Assembly: GCA_903953895.1 (NCBI GenBank) | Contig: CAJBLH010000217.1 | Location: 62,001-126,000, forward strand | Origin: an uncultured Desulfobacteraceae bacterium | GTDB lineage: Bacteria > Desulfobacterota > Desulfobacteria > Desulfobacterales > Desulfatirhabdiaceae | DNA: 64,000 bases | Direction of reading: 5' to 3' | Shown: in pieces, positions 35,865 to 45,204 of the stretch | How the letters are laid out: each line of letters begins with the position of its first letter | Numbering within the stretch: the stretch's first letter is position 1 | Position numbers and translations under genes: made by a program | Notes under the pieces: model-generated | Seen by the model: only the letters and a program-made list of their open reading frames with translations | Told to the model about the DNA's origin: nothing | Database searches by the model: none

Positions 35865-38408
35865 TTATGGCTGGGGTTGCCTGTGTTTTTTGGCACGGTT
35901 TGTGGCTGGCGCCATCAGCGGATCATCCGGCCACGGGTGTTTGGGATAGCGGCCCATCAAATCTTTTTTGACATCATAATAGCCGTACGCCCAGAAACTT
36001 TTCAGATCACGGGTTATCTGGACCGGTCGCCCGGCAGGAGACAGCAGATGAATCAGAAGGGGCAGCTTTCCGCAGGCGATGGTCGGTGTTTCGGTGGCGC
36101 CGAACATTTCCTGAAGTCTTACAGCCAGTACGGGCATATCGTTGTCAGCATAGTCGATGGGAATGCGGGAGCCGCTGGGGACTGTCAGATGGGTGGGGGC
36201 CAGTGCGTCCATATCCTGCCGATGTTTCCAGGAAAGGGCGGCGAGGAGTGCGCCGGATAAATCAATACGCCGCAGATGCTCGGCTGTTGTGATGCCGGCA
36301 AGATAAGGCGGCAACCAGCTTTCAAGTGTGTCTGTCAGGGCTTGATCCGATACATCCGGCCAGGATATGCCTGCGGCATTCAGGCGGCGAAGCAGTATCA
36401 CCCGGGCCTGCCATGTTCGCAGATCCGGGGTCCACGGCAGAATGTGAATGCCTTCCTGGCGGATGCCGTCACACAAGGCTCTGGCGATCTGGGTCGGGTC
36501 GGGGTTCAGCAGCGGAAAGTCTTTCAGCACGGCTTTTCCAAAAAGCACTTGCCGGCGGGCTTTGACCGACCGGCTTCGATGATCCCATACAATTTGCGAT
36601 CGTTCGGTGATGTGTTCGGGAAAATGTGCGACCAGGGAGTCATAAGACACGGGGGCTGCCAGAAATATTTTTGCCTCCTGCTGTTGCCCGTCCAGAGATG
36701 CCGCCACCAGAAGGCTTTCCGCCGACAGCGGTTCGGTGTTCGCAAAATAAGCCCCCCGGCCGTTGGATAACCGATAGCGAAGGGTATCACCCGGGCGCCT
36801 GGAAGCAATCCGGTCCGGATAGGCAAAGGCCAGCAGCAGGCCGCATGCATCAAGCGGTGCGTTGGTCCCCCGGCAATTCAGTCGTGATTTCAATGTATCA
36901 GCGGTTTGTCGTACCCGCCGGCATGTCGAGCCATCCACAGGCAAATTGGCAGAAACACCGTCTGATACCGATTGCCTCGAGCGGGTTCTCAGGGATCGAA
37001 GAACGGACACCCGCAGCCGCAGATCAGCATCCCGCTGATCCGGCGGTAAAATCAACATGTCCTTTTCTTCGAGCAATGAGGCCAGTTCACAGGCAAGGTC
37101 TTCCAGATCAAGCGTTTTTGCCATGCAGATCATGTGTCCGAGGCGCGGATGAAGCCCCATGGCGGAAAGTTGCCTGCCGTGCCTGGTGATCCGCCACTGG
37201 TCATCCAGCGCTCCCAGCCGAATCAACAGCATGATGGCCTGGTTGAATCCCGCTGTTGGCGGTGGATCGAGCCAGGACAGCCGGGACGGATCGGATATGC
37301 CCCAGGCGGCCAGCTCGAGCGCCAGCGGTGTCAAATCCGTGTTCAGGATTTCCGGGCTGCCGTGTGCCGCCAGCATCCGGTGATGGTCTTCCGACCACAG
37401 GCGGTAACAGATGCCCGGTTCCAGTCGCCCGGCGCGTCCTCGCCGCTGATCGGCCGTGTCCTGGTTGACGGGGATGGTGATCAATTTGGCCATACCGCTG
37501 CCGACATCGAATCGGGGAACGCGCATCAGCCCGGAATCGATGACGATCCGAATCCCTTCGATTGTTAAACTGGTTTCGGCAATCGATGTTGCCAGCACAA
37601 TTTTCCGCTTGCCCACGGGTGCTGGTTCAATTGCCAGATCCTGGGATTTTCCGGGCAAGCCCCCATAAAGCGGTGCGATCATCACCGAAGCATCCTGTTG
37701 TGATCGGCTCAGCCGCTCGCTGACCTGCCTGATTTCACGGATGCCCGGCAAAAAAACGAGAAGGCTGCCTGTTTCTTCCCGCAGCGCCCGGAAAACGGCA
37801 TCGGTTACGGATGCAACCGGGTTTGCGGTGGAAGGTCCAGAATAGTAACGGGTTTCCACGGGAAATTGTCTGGCCTGAACTTGAACGATGGGGGCGTTTC
37901 CCAGAATGGCGGAGACAGCCTGGATATCGATGGTGGCCGACATGACCAGAAGCCGCAGGTCGGGCCGGAGCCCGTCCTGGCTGTCCAGACAGAGCGCCAG
38001 GCCCGTGTCGGCATGGATGCTGCGTTCATGAAATTCATCGAAAATGACAAGCCCGATTCCGGAAAGAGCGGGGTCGTCTTGAATGATGCGGGTCAACACA
38101 CCTTCAGTGACCACTTCGATCCGCGTGACTGCACTTATTTGGCGCTCCAGGCGCATCCGGTACCCCACGGTTTGGCCAACCGGCTCATCGATCATGCATG
38201 CCATCCGTCTGGCAGCGGCCCGGGCTGCCAGACGGCGGGGCTCGAGCAGGATGATTTTCTGGCCAGACAGCCATTCTTCGGAATAAAGCGCCAGCGGAAC
38301 CCGGGTTGTTTTGCCGGCTCCCGGCGGCGCTGTCAGGACAGCATTCCGGTTCTCGTGCAAGGCTTGTTTAATTTCCGGAATCTGCGATTCAATGGGAAGT
38401 GTTGTCAT
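35865..38408 (-). CDS. hrpB: ATP-dependent RNA helicase HrpB
   Basis: About 847 residues from ATG 38406-38408 (MTTLPIESQIPEIKQAL). DExH helicase motifs: Walker A APPGAGKTTRVPLAL, DEFHERS, SATID, and motif VI DQRRGRAGR. The HrpB-specific C-terminal region ends with PTHLTVPSGSRIPIDYAD and LRPVQITRDL-like sequence (GRPVQITRDLKSFW). The length is typical. The precise physiological role in bacteria is not established. Confidence 0.92.
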   Translation of the reverse strand: MTTLPIESQIPEIKQALHENRNAVLTAPPGAGKTTRVPLALYSEEWLSGQKIILLEPRRLAARAAARRMACMIDEPVGQTVGYRMRLERQISAVTRIEVVTEGVLTRIIQDDPALSGIGLVIFDEFHERSIHADTGLALCLDSQDGLRPDLRLLVMSATIDIQAVSAILGNAPIVQVQARQFPVETRYYSGPSTANPVASVTDAVFRALREETGSLLVFLPGIREIRQVSERLSRSQQDASVMIAPLYGGLPGKSQDLAIEPAPVGKRKIVLATSIAETSLTIEGIRIVIDSGLMRVPRFDVGSGMAKLITIPVNQDTADQRRGRAGRLEPGICYRLWSEDHHRMLAAHGSPEILNTDLTPLALELAAWGISDPSRLSWLDPPPTAGFNQAIMLLIRLGALDDQWRITRHGRQLSAMGLHPRLGHMICMAKTLDLEDLACELASLLEEKDMLILPPDQRDADLRLRVSVLRSLRTRSRQSVSDGVSANLPVDGSTCRRVRQTADTLKSRLNCRGTNAPLDACGLLLAFAYPDRIASRRPGDTLRYRLSNGRGAYFANTEPLSAESLLVAASLDGQQQEAKIFLAAPVSYDSLVAHFPEHITERSQIVWDHRSRSVKARRQVLFGKAVLKDFPLLNPDPTQIARALCDGIRQEGIHILPWTPDLRTWQARVILLRRLNAAGISWPDVSDQALTDTLESWLPPYLAGITTAEHLRRIDLSGALLAALSWKHRQDMDALAPTHLTVPSGSRIPIDYADNDMPVLAVRLQEMFGATETPTIACGKLPLLIHLLSPAGRPVQITRDLKSFWAYGYYDVKKDLMGRYPKHPWPDDPLMAPATNRAKKHRQPQP

Positions 38409-38453
38409 GACCCCCGCCCGGTCTCTCCCCCGCAAGGGAGATGAGAGCTGTTT

Positions 38454-39224
38454 TCACGGCAATGTCCGGATTAAAAAGTCGTTGATCGCCTGATTCACTT
38501 CAAGCGGTTTCTCAAGGGGAGAAAAGTGACCCGCATCCTGGATGGTGATCAGTTCGGCATGGTTGATGCTGTTCGCCAAAAAGGCGCCGTATTTTACTGG
38601 CGTTAAGTTATCGTCGGATGCAGCCATCACCAGAACCGGGATTTCAATCGATCCAAGTGCATCCGAGACATTGAAACCATTGCATGCCCGGAAATCGCCC
38701 GATGCCACGGCAGGTCGGCATATCGTACTGGCTTCGATTTCTGTTCGAAGCTTTCCTGAGCTGTTTTTTGGGGAGATGGCAAAGGAAAAAAGCATATTTA
38801 CAAAATCCCCATAGTTTTTTTCGATGGTATCAAAAATACTTGGAAGCACTTTCAATCTGGCGCCGGTGTTGATCAGAATGCCTGCTGTAAAACGCTGGTG
38901 ATGGCTGACCAACAGTTGCTGCGTAATGGCGCCGCCCATGCTCAACCCGCAGGGGATGGGCCGGGGGGCTCGGATCAGATCGATAAAATTCAAAACCGCA
39001 TCGGCATATTCGGAAACTTTTTCCCTGCCCGGACCCGGACTGGCGCCATGACCGGGCAGATCCACCGCAACCGCATTGACGATTTCCGAAAAATACGTAA
39101 CCTGATGGTTCCAGAAAGCATTGTTTGAAGCCGCCCCATGAATAAAAATCAGCGTCGGCTTTTCCGGATCGAGAGGCCAATGGCCGCAAGTAAATCCGAT
39201 TCCTCCCATTTCCTGATTTTCCAC
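38454..39224 (-). CDS. Alpha/beta-hydrolase fold protein
   Basis: 256 residues starting at GTG 39222-39224, which has AAGGAGG six bases upstream. The oxyanion turn is FIHGAASNNAFW, the nucleophile Ser lies in CGLSMGG, the acid in AASDDNLTP and the His in DAGHFSPLEKP. It is a soluble serine hydrolase or esterase with unknown substrate. It is 45 bp upstream of hrpB on the same strand and could be co-transcribed. Confidence 0.82.
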   Translation of the reverse strand: MENQEMGGIGFTCGHWPLDPEKPTLIFIHGAASNNAFWNHQVTYFSEIVNAVAVDLPGHGASPGPGREKVSEYADAVLNFIDLIRAPRPIPCGLSMGGAITQQLLVSHHQRFTAGILINTGARLKVLPSIFDTIEKNYGDFVNMLFSFAISPKNSSGKLRTEIEASTICRPAVASGDFRACNGFNVSDALGSIEIPVLVMAASDDNLTPVKYGAFLANSINHAELITIQDAGHFSPLEKPLEVNQAINDFLIRTLP

Positions 39225-39300
39225 GATAATCCTCCTTAATAAAAATTTTGGCATGGATCGCCAATTCGCCTAAAACCTGTAATTCATAAAATCGATATCG

Positions 39301-39379
39301 CCGCAAAGATAGCAAAGATCGCAAAGAAAACCGAGAAAAAAAACAGGCTGTTGCGTTGTGTCATTTGCGTCTTTGCGGT
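39301..39379. repeat. CGCAAAG-type inverted repeat, copy 2
   Basis: CCGCAAAGATAGCAAAG... at 39301-39326 faces TTTGCGTCTTTGCGGT at 39364-39379. It is related to the element at 33166-33240, so the genome probably carries a family. Confidence 0.6.
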
Positions 39380-39456
39380 AAATTCAGTGCTGATCATCTG
39401 GCAGAAACGATGATCAAGGCCAATATCTATTTTCTGCCGATTATCGAGTGGGAAGC

Positions 39457-40094
39457 TTACATGCCCACCACAATTCTGGTTAAATCATCAGGGTATTGGG
39501 TTGAGGAATGAGCGAGGTATTCATCAATACTCGGCCAAGCAGCCGATGTCGCGACCTCTCTGCCTTCGGCATCAGGCGGAATTCTTAACTCATCAGGCAG
39601 CCACTCGTAGTTTGTAGGAGGCTATTTGGTCCCATGTGGCCGCAGAGGAAACCAAGACAGCATCGTAGTCATAGATTTTTTTGTTTTCAAAGAGCGTCAG
39701 TATATTCAGTTCAGTATAGAGATCAAAGGAGTATCCAAGGTATTCCAGATCATCAATGACAGAGTCCTGAAACCAGGTTGTAGTGATTAAAGCAATACGT
39801 GGTCCACCTTCTTCCGGTGATGGGGGCATTGGCCATTCGTCCTGCCAAGGGATCTGAGAGCTCCTGAACGGCCCGTTTGCTGTGCATCGAAAAGCACTAC
39901 GGCTTCCCGCCCCTTGCTGGTGTGGCCAATTCCAGCAGAAAAAATAATCTGGTGTCCGGCCTTGAAGATGTGATTGACCTCGAAGTTGAAGACATATTCC
40001 CTGGGAGTTCCCGACATATCCCAGTCGCATGCGGCGCCTTTAGGACGGCCACAGGAAAACAATCAAGTAGTTCATTATTACCGTTTTTATCCAT
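39457..40094 (-). pseudogene. Frameshifted pseudogene of unknown family
   Basis: Protein-like sequence runs on the minus strand in three successive frames. MSGTPREYVFNFEVNHIFKA and following lies at about 40020-39860. DSVIDDLEYLGYSFDLYTEL and following lies at about 39860-39600. NYEWLPDELRIPPDAEGREV to the stop TAA lies at 39602-39457. At least two frameshifts (near 39860 and 39600) are required to join them. An in-frame ATG at 40092-40094 reads MDKNGNNELLDCF, but whether it belongs to the ancestral gene is uncertain. I do not recognise the family; part of it resembles the beta-sandwich tails of secreted hydrolases. Probably a decaying gene. Confidence 0.55.
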
Positions 40095-40302
40095 TTACTT
40101 CTTGATTTATTTTAGAGATTGGATTCCGTTTTATCGAATTGACTGATTGATGTTTTCATTATAGATCATTATAGTCTTTTTTAATTTTTTATCCATAAGG
40201 CGCATGAGAATTGGATGCAGAAAAGCTGAGCTTCTTTCATTGTTCGAGACGGACATCTGATACTGCAAGGCGGATTTAACATAAACACAGGAGGAATAAT
40301 AA

Positions 40303-40815
40303 ATGGTCGAGTATAAAACAGTCAAGCCAGAAGAAATGAATGACAATGTCTTTAAACTGATAGGTTCAGATTGGATGCTTGTAACCGCTGGAAAGAAAGA
40401 TGATTTTAATACGATGACGGCATCCTGGGGTGGACTTGGTGTTTTATGGAACAAGAATGTCAGCTTCATATTTATCAGACCAGTCCGATACACGTATCAA
40501 TTTATCGAAAAGTCAGATACCTATACGCTGTCTTTCTTTGAGCAGAGATATAAACATGTACTGAATCTGTGCGGAACCAAATCCGGTCGTGACTGCAATA
40601 AAATCGAGGAAGCCGGGATATCACCGGCAGAAACAGCAAGCGGATCGATATACTTTACGGAAGCCAGACTGGTTATCGAATGCAGGAAAATATATTACCA
40701 GGATTTGAATCCCGATAATTTTCTTGATCCGGCGATTGCGCCAAATTATCCGGAAAAAGATTACCATCGGATGTATGTGGGCGAGGTTATTTCCGGACAC
40801 TGTAAACCCTCATGA
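40303..40815 (+). CDS. Flavin reductase family protein
   Basis: 170 residues. The FMN-binding split-barrel pattern is visible: NVFKLIGSDWMLVTAGKKDD, TMTASWGGLGVLWNKNVSFI, FIRPVRYTYQFIEKSDTYTL. The ribosome site AGGAGGAAT precedes the ATG. The family reduces or binds flavin for partner oxidoreductases, and in anaerobes it often has unknown electron-transfer functions. It is a single gene with no obvious partner. Confidence 0.8.
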   Translation: MVEYKTVKPEEMNDNVFKLIGSDWMLVTAGKKDDFNTMTASWGGLGVLWNKNVSFIFIRPVRYTYQFIEKSDTYTLSFFEQRYKHVLNLCGTKSGRDCNKIEEAGISPAETASGSIYFTEARLVIECRKIYYQDLNPDNFLDPAIAPNYPEKDYHRMYVGEVISGHCKPS

Positions 40816-40914
40816 ATCTTGCCGGGCTTCACCCCCGGGCATAAAAATTTCATGATACATTTTTTTCGTATAATTCGTGGTTAACTGTATTTTCACGGTA
40901 AAGGACAAGAAAAT

Positions 40915-42411
40915 ATGGAATTCTTACGAACACGCATATTATTGCAACGATTGCTCTTTACGTTTGCTTGTATAGCTTTAATTTTGCTGTTTTCAGGCAG
41001 CACGCCTCTCTTTTGGGCAGCGGACAAACTCCCAAACGCTCTGCATAAGCCGCCAATTCCCCGTTTAGGTGCCTATCTGGGAGCCATACTCTTGGAAGGC
41101 CAGCCACCAATGTATCAGTTCAATAGGGATTGCGGTTTTCATCACGCATTATTTATGGAATTTTTAAAATTTCCTGATGTGTTGAACGGCCAGGGGGGCG
41201 ACCACACAAAGATCATCAGCTTCGTCAATTTGTGCAAGGCCAGTGGCGCCATGCCTGTCCTGACCCTGGAAACCTCCGCCGGGCTGAATTCCTATACTTC
41301 AGAGCAAATCAGCCAATTCGCCGTTTGGCTCAAAGAGTTTGATGTTCCGATATTCTTGCGCTGGAACCACGAGATGAACGGCAGTTGGTATCCTTGGGGG
41401 CAGCAGCCAACACTTTATATCTCAAAATATGTGGAATTTGCAGAGACTATCCATGCGGAAGCAAATAATGTCGTCATGGTGTGGACCCCGAATCAGGGTT
41501 GGGGATATCCCTGGGTGAGTGGGCAGTACGCCATCAAACCTGACTCGCCGGACTTTCCGCTCCTTGATACAAACAAAGATGGTAGGCTCACCGAAGAAGA
41601 TGATCCTTACGGGCCGTACTATCCTGGTGATAATGCAGTGGACTGGGTCGGTTTCAGCTTTTACCACTGGGGTAACTCGGGGAACGGATACAACGAAATT
41701 CCCTTTGACGGGAAATGGGGATTGATCAATGGCATCGACAATCCCATCCCGAATTTTCATGATATCTTCGCTAAGGGTCATAACAAACCCATGATGATAG
41801 CTGAAACTTCTGCTCTCTACGACCCAAACAACGTTAAGGGAGGAGGCGCATCAGAGGCTGACATCAAGATAGAGTGGATCAAGCAGGTTTACAATCTATC
41901 CGACCCAGGTTCAGCCTCCATCATGGTTGATTTTCCAATGATCAAGGCCATATGCTGGTTCAGCCAGTTGAAATACGAGCAGGAAGTCAACGGCCAAGTG
42001 GACTGGCGGATCAATTCTATCCAAGAAGTGAGCAGCTATTACGCTACAATTACAGCAACTCATCTATTTCACAAGGCCATCTTCAGGGCCGACTCTCTGA
42101 CCATTCTTTCAGCTCCCACGACGGTCCAACCGGGCCAGCAATATGTTGTCAAAATAAAATATTCCGCAACTACGAAGAGAGATATCATTTTGAATTTACT
42201 GGATTCTACAAGTTACGGATGGCATGGCGGCGGGCAAGTCACGGTCGAGGCAGGTAGTGGTATGGTATCTCTGAACATTACGGTCTTGCCCGACACGCCT
42301 GGAGGTGCGGAGTATTTTTGGGATGTATTGATCGTTCCTGATGGAGGAGACTGGACGAATGCGCTTGATAGGGAACAAATGAACGTTTCCGTAATTTCTG
42401 ACGCAAGTTAA
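40915..42411 (+). CDS. Secreted glycoside hydrolase, family 26-like, with a calcium-loop and C-terminal beta-sandwich
   Basis: 498 residues with an N-terminal signal (hydrophobic about 8-30). The barrel carries acid/base Glu153 in LRWNHEMNGSWYPWG and nucleophile Glu297 in MMIAETSA, the GH26 pattern of beta-mannanases and related enzymes. A near-perfect EF-hand/dockerin-type loop (D218-x-N220-x-D222-G-x-L-x3-D229) is inserted in the barrel at 218-229. The C-terminal about 100 residues (from TILSAPTTVQPGQQY) look like an Ig-type or carbohydrate-binding beta-sandwich. It would act outside the cytoplasm on a glucan or mannan. Substrate uncertain. Confidence 0.75.
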   Translation: MEFLRTRILLQRLLFTFACIALILLFSGSTPLFWAADKLPNALHKPPIPRLGAYLGAILLEGQPPMYQFNRDCGFHHALFMEFLKFPDVLNGQGGDHTKIISFVNLCKASGAMPVLTLETSAGLNSYTSEQISQFAVWLKEFDVPIFLRWNHEMNGSWYPWGQQPTLYISKYVEFAETIHAEANNVVMVWTPNQGWGYPWVSGQYAIKPDSPDFPLLDTNKDGRLTEEDDPYGPYYPGDNAVDWVGFSFYHWGNSGNGYNEIPFDGKWGLINGIDNPIPNFHDIFAKGHNKPMMIAETSALYDPNNVKGGGASEADIKIEWIKQVYNLSDPGSASIMVDFPMIKAICWFSQLKYEQEVNGQVDWRINSIQEVSSYYATITATHLFHKAIFRADSLTILSAPTTVQPGQQYVVKIKYSATTKRDIILNLLDSTSYGWHGGGQVTVEAGSGMVSLNITVLPDTPGGAEYFWDVLIVPDGGDWTNALDREQMNVSVISDAS

Positions 42412-42475
42412 AAGAGTCAATACCATCCATTATTCTTGACAGTAAGCGTCTTATTCCATACAGAGGTGATGAATC

Positions 42476-42586
42476 ATGAACATTGCAGAGAACATCCAAG
42501 AGGGTTTCCATGAAAAACTTTCGAAACAATTCACTGTTGTGGATGGGGCTTATGGGTTCGCTGATTTTTGGAACGACTTTTTTTGA
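42476..42586 (+). CDS. Possible short ORF overlapping the membrane-protein gene
   Basis: 36 residues (MNIAENIQEGFHEK...FWNDFF). Its ATG has AGAGGTG seven bases upstream, a better ribosome site than that of the overlapping gene at 42510 in another frame. It could be a leader peptide or noise. No family is recognised. Confidence 0.25.
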   Translation: MNIAENIQEGFHEKLSKQFTVVDGAYGFADFWNDFF

Positions 42587-42926
42587 CAATGTTTACCAGG
42601 CGTTCCGGGGAGATCAGACAATTTGGTGGACCCCTCAGGCCATGAGGTTGCCGATTGAAGAAACAAAAGACAATTTCGATCTTTACATCGGAGGCGTATC
42701 TTTACAAAAGCATCTTTCTGACAAAACGCTTTTTTCTGTGGACAGAAATGGAAAGCAGTATCCTGTCGTTTCCAAGGATGTCACGGTGCGTCTGAACAAT
42801 TGGGATAAGACCCAATCCTCCATTCTAACAATTACAACAATGAGCGGCTTCACTTTGGGGGTTTCAATCGCTTTGCTGGTGATAGGCGTAATTCAGGCTT
42901 TTCATCAGGGGAAAAAGCCCGACTGA
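42510..42926 (+). CDS. Small two-helix membrane protein of unknown function
   Basis: 138 residues. ATG 42510 is chosen, with GAGGG six bases upstream. One membrane helix lies near the N-terminus (LLWMGLMGSLIFGTTFF) and one near the C-terminus (GFTLGVSIALLVIGVIQAF). They flank an extracytoplasmic segment of about 80 residues containing NFDLYIGGVSLQKHLSDKTL. It lies between the GH26 gene and an EamA exporter. I do not recognise it. Confidence 0.6.
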   Translation: MKNFRNNSLLWMGLMGSLIFGTTFFDNVYQAFRGDQTIWWTPQAMRLPIEETKDNFDLYIGGVSLQKHLSDKTLFSVDRNGKQYPVVSKDVTVRLNNWDKTQSSILTITTMSGFTLGVSIALLVIGVIQAFHQGKKPD

Positions 42927-43022
42927 CGCAGTTGGCGCCCGATTGCCTAAAAAGCTGGTTCCGGATGAACCGCTGTTTTTCATATTTGACAACAGTGCAA
43001 CACTTTCTGTGGCAATTAAGCG

Positions 43023-43889
43023 ATGATTCAATTACATTTTGCTGTACTTCTTTTTGGATTGTCCGGACTGTTCGGAAAGCTGCTGAGCATTCCCGCAACA
43101 GCCATCGTCCTTGGCCGGACATCGGTGGCTGCTTTGGCGCTTGTGGGGGTGTTGACCGCACGCCGCAGTCATTCCCATATAAGCCTCCGGCTGGGGTTAA
43201 CACTTTTTCCATCCGGTGCGCTGCTGGCGCTTCATTGGTTTACGTTTTTTTCCTCGATTCAAATTTCTTCCGTTTCGACAGGCTTGTTGTCTTTTGCAAC
43301 ATTTCCGGTTTTTGTGGCTTTTCTCGATCCGTTATTCAGTAAACAAAATATCCGACGTCTCGACATGCTGTTTGCCTTTATTGTTTTCTGCGGGCTCATT
43401 CTGATCGTTCCGTCATTTGAATTCAGCGATCGCTTCTTTCAAGGTGTACTCTGGGGGCTGGCATCTGCTGCGACATTTGCCTTGCTGACTTTGTTCAATC
43501 GTCGATTTGTCGCCGAAACAGACGCCGCTGTCGTAGGGTTGTTTCAGAATTTCTGGGCTGCGGTATGTCTCAGTGCGTTTTGGCCGCAATTGGGCGGCAT
43601 CGGTTCATCCGAATTTTTTCTCATTGTTTTTCTGGGAGTGTTCTGTACGGCTTTGGCGCATACGCTTTTCATCGCTGCCTTGAAAACAGTCCGCCCTCAA
43701 CTGGCAAGTGTAACGGCCTGTCTGGAACCGGTGTATGGAATTCTCATGGCGCTTGTTTTGTTGGGAGAATATCCCAGAATGCGAGAGCTGATCGGCGGCT
43801 TATTGATCATTGCAGTTGTTGTGGCAAGCTCCCGGCAGGACAGTGTTGTTTCCGAACCGCCAACTATCGAAGAGCCAACGCATGGTTAA
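43023..43889 (+). CDS. EamA/DMT-family transporter
   Basis: 288 residues with about ten hydrophobic helices arranged as two EamA repeats (first about 1-135, second about 145-280). The conserved start HFAVLLFGLSGLFGKLL and the second-repeat CTALAHTLFIAALKTVRPQL and LEPVYGILMALVLLGEYP are typical. Members export amino acids or metabolites in the inner membrane. The gene ends 18 bp before mntH, so co-transcription is likely. Confidence 0.85.
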   Translation: MIQLHFAVLLFGLSGLFGKLLSIPATAIVLGRTSVAALALVGVLTARRSHSHISLRLGLTLFPSGALLALHWFTFFSSIQISSVSTGLLSFATFPVFVAFLDPLFSKQNIRRLDMLFAFIVFCGLILIVPSFEFSDRFFQGVLWGLASAATFALLTLFNRRFVAETDAAVVGLFQNFWAAVCLSAFWPQLGGIGSSEFFLIVFLGVFCTALAHTLFIAALKTVRPQLASVTACLEPVYGILMALVLLGEYPRMRELIGGLLIIAVVVASSRQDSVVSEPPTIEEPTHG

Positions 43890-43907
43890 GAAACGGATAA
43901 TGAACGT

Positions 43908-45200
43908 ATGAACGACAATCGAAATCCATCTGAATCCCGGACAGTCGCCGCAGCTTTGGATGTTCTGGACAGCCCTGAGAAAAAAAACTTTTTGACGCGG
44001 CTGCTCCCTTTTCTGGGACCGGCGTTTATTGCCAGCGTGGCGTATATCGATCCGGGAAATTTTGCCACAAACATCGCTGCCGGCGCACAGTTTGGTTATC
44101 TTCTGATCTGGGTGATTGTAGCCAGCAATCTCATGGCCATGCTCATTCAAACACTTTCGGCCAAACTCGGCATCGTAACAGGCATGAATCTGGCGGAACA
44201 CTGCCGGCAGACGTTTCCAAAGCCGGTGGTGATCGGCATGTGGGTTTTGATGGAGATGGTGGCGATGGCAACGGATCTGGCGGAATTTCTGGGCGCGGCC
44301 CTGGGGTTCAATCTCCTGTTGGGGGTGCCGCTTTTTGTCGGGGCAGTGCTGACGGCGTTTTCCACATTTTTGATTCTCGGGCTCGAGCGCTATGGGTTTC
44401 GTCCGCTCGAAGCCGTGATATCCGGCATGGTGGGTGTGGTAACACTTTGTTATGTCATCGAAACCCTTATCATCAAGCCGGATTGGAGCCAAGTGCTGTA
44501 CTTTGTCGTTGTGCCGCATCTTCAGGGATCAGAAAGCGTTGTTCTGGCATCCGGAATTCTGGGTGCTACGGTCATGCCCCATGCCATTTTCCTGCATTCC
44601 GCACTGACGCAGGGGCGCATTGTGGTCAAGGACAGCGGTCAGTTAAAACGCCTGTATCATTTCGAGATTGTGGATGTGGTCATCGCTCTGGGCGGCGCCA
44701 GTTTTGTCAATGCCGCCATGCTGATCATGGCTGCGACAACCTTTCACCAGACAGGGCTGACCCACATCGCCACCATCGAAGAGGCCTACCGCACCCTGGA
44801 GCCGCTGTTGGGAAAAGCCGCCCGCTGGTTCTTCGGTCTGTCGCTTCTAGTGGCCGGACTGTCATCATCAACTGTTGGAACCAGCGCCGGCCAAGTCATC
44901 ATGCAGGGATTTATGAAACGGCATATTCCGGTATGGGTGCGCCGGCTGGTGACCATGGGGCCTTCGTTGATCGTCATCGGGATGGGGCTGGATCCGACCC
45001 ATACGCTGGTCATGAGCCAGGTGGTACTCAGTTTCGGGCTTCCGTTTGCCGTCGTTCCACTGGTGATGTTCACCGCTCGCAGAGATATCATGGGGGATCT
45101 GGTGAATCAGCCTCAGACTACTTTTCTGGCTGGTCTGGTGGCTGGGATCATTATCATACTGAACGTCTATCTACTTTTTCAAACTTTCACTGCGGGGTAA
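43908..45200 (+). CDS. mntH: Nramp-type divalent metal (Mn/Fe) transporter
   Basis: 430 residues with about 11 membrane helices. The metal-site residues are D48-P-G-N51 in helix 1 (AYIDPGNFATN) and M223-P-H225 in helix 6 (VMPHAIFLH), the signature of proton-coupled Mn2+/Fe2+ uptake. The N-terminal cytoplasmic segment of about 30 residues is acidic and unusual. It is followed after 4 bp by a universal stress protein gene, a pairing that suggests stress- or metal-linked regulation. No Fur or MntR box was seen directly upstream. Confidence 0.92.
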   Translation: MNDNRNPSESRTVAAALDVLDSPEKKNFLTRLLPFLGPAFIASVAYIDPGNFATNIAAGAQFGYLLIWVIVASNLMAMLIQTLSAKLGIVTGMNLAEHCRQTFPKPVVIGMWVLMEMVAMATDLAEFLGAALGFNLLLGVPLFVGAVLTAFSTFLILGLERYGFRPLEAVISGMVGVVTLCYVIETLIIKPDWSQVLYFVVVPHLQGSESVVLASGILGATVMPHAIFLHSALTQGRIVVKDSGQLKRLYHFEIVDVVIALGGASFVNAAMLIMAATTFHQTGLTHIATIEEAYRTLEPLLGKAARWFFGLSLLVAGLSSSTVGTSAGQVIMQGFMKRHIPVWVRRLVTMGPSLIVIGMGLDPTHTLVMSQVVLSFGLPFAVVPLVMFTARRDIMGDLVNQPQTTFLAGLVAGIIIILNVYLLFQTFTAG

Positions 45201-45204
45201 TGTC

